From Ignavibacteriaceae bacterium (lineage in GTDB: Bacteria > Bacteroidota > Ignavibacteria > Ignavibacteriales > Ignavibacteriaceae): 64,000 bases of DNA. The translations under genes and the position numbers were made by a program. Shown here piece after piece: positions 61,925 to 64,000 of this stretch. The stretch lies in contig WBUK01000006.1 of the NCBI GenBank assembly GCA_008933765.1, positions 62,001 to 126,000 on the forward strand. Direction: 5' to 3'. Below the pieces are notes generated by a model. The model was not told where the DNA came from, did no database searches, and was given only the letters and a program-made list of their open reading frames with translations. How positions within the stretch are numbered: position 1 is the stretch's first letter; every line of letters begins with the position of its first letter.

Positions 61925-64000
61925 ATGACCCTATCTAAAACCTCATCTGACTCAAAGGCTCTTTTTAACAGAAATGCCGATATTTTTACTTCATCCTTCC
62001 CTGCAGGGCAAAGTGCAACCGCAATAAACATACCGGGTAACAAAGAATCAGGAACAAAGCACAAAACCCTTCGTGCAGGGCAAAGTTCAAACACAATAAA
62101 CATGCCGGTATCCTCAAAACATATTTTTTCAACTGTTATCATTGCCCTTTTTCTCTTTTCTTTTACTTCAGCACAAGTGAATTTCACCTGGTTAAACCCA
62201 AAGCCGATGGGTTACACAATCTACGGAGGCGCATCAATCCCCTCAACTGACACCGTTTACGGCGCAGGTACTAAAGGTGTAATCATTCAATCAACTGACT
62301 TCGGCAACTCCTGGAGATTGCTCTATTCCAACCGACAAATTACACTCTACTCAGTTTCATTTCCCTCATCCTCAGTGGGCTATGCAGCAGGAAGTGGCGG
62401 CACGATTCTAAAAACCACAAATTCAGGGTTAAATTGGGAACCCACCACTTCGTCACCCTCATCTTTAGACCTTACAAAAGTGCAGTTTATCTCCGAAACT
62501 GTTGGTTTTGTAAATGTTAAGTTAAAAGGTAAAATCTTCAAAACAACCAACGGGGGAAATAGCTGGAGTCTGTTTGCTGAAAGTTCCTCGGGTTTTGTAA
62601 ATGATTTTGTTATGACCGGCGAAAACAACGGCTTTTATATAACTCAAGGCAAAGGCTTTGGCAGGATAACAAACGGCATACCCGGTGAAACTTCCCCTTT
62701 CGAGGATTACCAGATACCGACGGTTGTGGATTTTTTTAACGCCTCGATTGGAATTGTTGCCGGCAGTGGTTATGCATTCCGCACAACTGACGGAGGAAGC
62801 ACCTGGGAGAAGGATAACGGCAGTTTTGACATCATTCCCTCAGCCGTTAAATATTTCACCGCTTCAAAAATCACCGCTGTAACCGGAGGCGGGGGTATTT
62901 ATGTTTCAACGGATAACGGAGTTTCCTGGCAAGCCACCCCTATTCCGGGCACCCCTACACTTAATACCGTTGTTTTCAGGGACGGCACGGGCGGAATAGT
63001 GCTCGGTGGAAAAGGAGTGACTGTCATAACCACAAACGGGGGAAGTAACTGGAGCAGAACCGACACACAGGTACCGGGAGACAATGTCGTTCTTTACGGT
63101 ATAACAACACCCGACGGAACAAACTTTTGGGCGGGGGGAACAAACGGCATGATAATAAAATCAACCGATGGCGGCAGAAACTGGTCTGTTACGAACCGAT
63201 GCTCAACACTAACTTTAAATGATATTTGCTTTACAACAACACAAAAAGGGTTTGCTGTCACTTCAACCGGGCTCTATACAACAACAAACGGGGGGACTAC
63301 ATGGGCGAACAAGTTTACAACTGCCTCAGGCTCCCAAAAAGTGGCATTCGCAACTGAGCAGAACGGATATTTCTGCGGAACCCAAGGTGTGGTACGCTAC
63401 ACAACAGACGGCGGCACGAACTGGAGTACCCCGGGGACACTTCCTGCAGGGAGCTATTACGGAATTGGTGTTATCCCGGGCTCTTCAACAGCATATATCT
63501 GCGGAGTGGGTAAGGTGATAAAAACTACGAACAACGGGGCTAGCTGGTCGGATGTGTCATCAGGGCTGACAGGGAAGACTTTTTACGCAGCGGCATTTAC
63601 CTCAAATCAGGTTGGAGTAGTAGTAGGTAAAGACGGAGTGATTTACAAAACCACGAACGGAGGGACAAGTTGGAGCCAAAGGACATCCAACACCGGTTCA
63701 ACCCTCTATACGGTTAAGTTTTACGACTCAGAGCATGGAATTGCAGCCGGGGGAAGTGGGGGCATCATCCTTACGGCAGACGGAGGTGAAAGTTGGAGCC
63801 GTGCTGAAGAGATAAGTGAGAGTACTATCCGTGCGCTTACGATATTAAACGGCACTACTGCAATTTTCGCGGGGGATAAGGGTACCCTTTTGCTCTCGGA
63901 AGACCTTCCGCTTCCGGTTGAACTTGTTGAGTTCACGGCAGTGTACACCGGCGGGAGTGTTCGCATAAACTGGAAGACAGCAACCGAGAAGGATAACAAC
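61925..64000 (+). CDS. Secreted YCF48/BNR-type propeller protein, 3' truncated by window
   Basis: The frame opens with ATG 61925 (AGGGAT upstream) and stays open to the last base. A better secretion start is ATG 62102, beginning a signal peptide (KHIFSTVIIALFLFSFTSAQ). The 59 residues before it contain a duplicated AGQSxxxxINxP unit. The mature protein is a string of about ten blades each with a (S/T)T(D/N)GGxxW Asp-box, as in sialidase/YCF48 folds. The last residues LPVELVEFTAVYTGGSVRINW are the usual bridge into a T9SS sorting domain, which should lie just outside the window. It resembles the propeller part of the surface protein at 18815-22141. Confidence 0.85.
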   Translation, partial: MTLSKTSSDSKALFNRNADIFTSSFPAGQSATAINIPGNKESGTKHKTLRAGQSSNTINMPVSSKHIFSTVIIALFLFSFTSAQVNFTWLNPKPMGYTIYGGASIPSTDTVYGAGTKGVIIQSTDFGNSWRLLYSNRQITLYSVSFPSSSVGYAAGSGGTILKTTNSGLNWEPTTSSPSSLDLTKVQFISETVGFVNVKLKGKIFKTTNGGNSWSLFAESSSGFVNDFVMTGENNGFYITQGKGFGRITNGIPGETSPFEDYQIPTVVDFFNASIGIVAGSGYAFRTTDGGSTWEKDNGSFDIIPSAVKYFTASKITAVTGGGGIYVSTDNGVSWQATPIPGTPTLNTVVFRDGTGGIVLGGKGVTVITTNGGSNWSRTDTQVPGDNVVLYGITTPDGTNFWAGGTNGMIIKSTDGGRNWSVTNRCSTLTLNDICFTTTQKGFAVTSTGLYTTTNGGTTWANKFTTASGSQKVAFATEQNGYFCGTQGVVRYTTDGGTNWSTPGTLPAGSYYGIGVIPGSSTAYICGVGKVIKTTNNGASWSDVSSGLTGKTFYAAAFTSNQVGVVVGKDGVIYKTTNGGTSWSQRTSNTGSTLYTVKFYDSEHGIAAGGSGGIILTADGGESWSRAEEISESTIRALTILNGTTAIFAGDKGTLLLSEDLPLPVELVEFTAVYTGGSVRINWKTATEKDNN

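Overview
The window looks like chromosomal DNA of a free-living Gram-negative bacterium of the Bacteroidota/Ignavibacteriota side of the tree. Three things point there. Secreted proteins end in type IX secretion (T9SS) type A sorting domains with the PNPFNP motif typical of Ignavibacteria. Several promoters match the Bacteroidota consensus TAnnTTTG. The metabolic set (pyruvate:ferredoxin oxidoreductase, acetyl-CoA synthetase, a DHOD-like enzyme) fits. This assignment is inference from motifs; no database search was possible.

Layout. 0-4.6 kb is the replication-origin neighbourhood: a leftward yidC-rnpA-rpmH operon, a 400-bp origin-like intergenic region with DnaA boxes and four GTTTCA motifs spaced exactly 10 bp apart, then rightward dnaA. 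4.8-15.3 kb holds a DUF47-Pit phosphate pair, a long SppA with an extra N-terminal domain, htpX with a small membrane-anchored partner, an M1 aminopeptidase and an ATPase-GNAT fusion. 15.3-16.7 kb is a large gap containing a good promoter, a long leader, a 53-aa membrane microprotein and a strong terminator. 16.7-38 kb is mostly rightward metabolism and transport: acsA, a large thioester-domain surface protein, PFOR, a DHOD-like enzyme, an OPT transporter, proS, a secreted metallophosphoesterase-propeller protein, a HAD phosphatase and a PEP-carboxylase-like protein that has lost most family motifs.

38-43.7 kb carries dCMP deaminase, MgtE and tRNA-Lys(TTT). The tRNA is followed by five tandem degenerate tRNA-like copies, each with its own hairpin, then a lone lipoprotein and 1.3 kb of gene-free DNA. 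43.8-50 kb is a heavy-metal (or similar) RND efflux operon opening with a His-rich exported protein. 50-57 kb is mixed housekeeping: an alpha/beta hydrolase with a repeat insertion, wecB, a DUF1579 protein, an EVE-domain protein, upp and a trans-sulfuration PLP enzyme. 57.3-60.3 kb is an McrBC-type restriction system whose mcrB frame is broken at a run of nine A. The window ends in gene-poor repeat DNA followed by a truncated YCF48-like propeller protein.

A recurring theme is short tandem repeats, both between genes and expanded in frame inside otherwise conserved enzymes (PEPC-like, hydrolase, lipoprotein N-terminus, hypothetical). Stretches at 43.0 kb and 61.0 kb are about 100-bp inverted copies of each other and bracket the efflux-to-McrBC segment.
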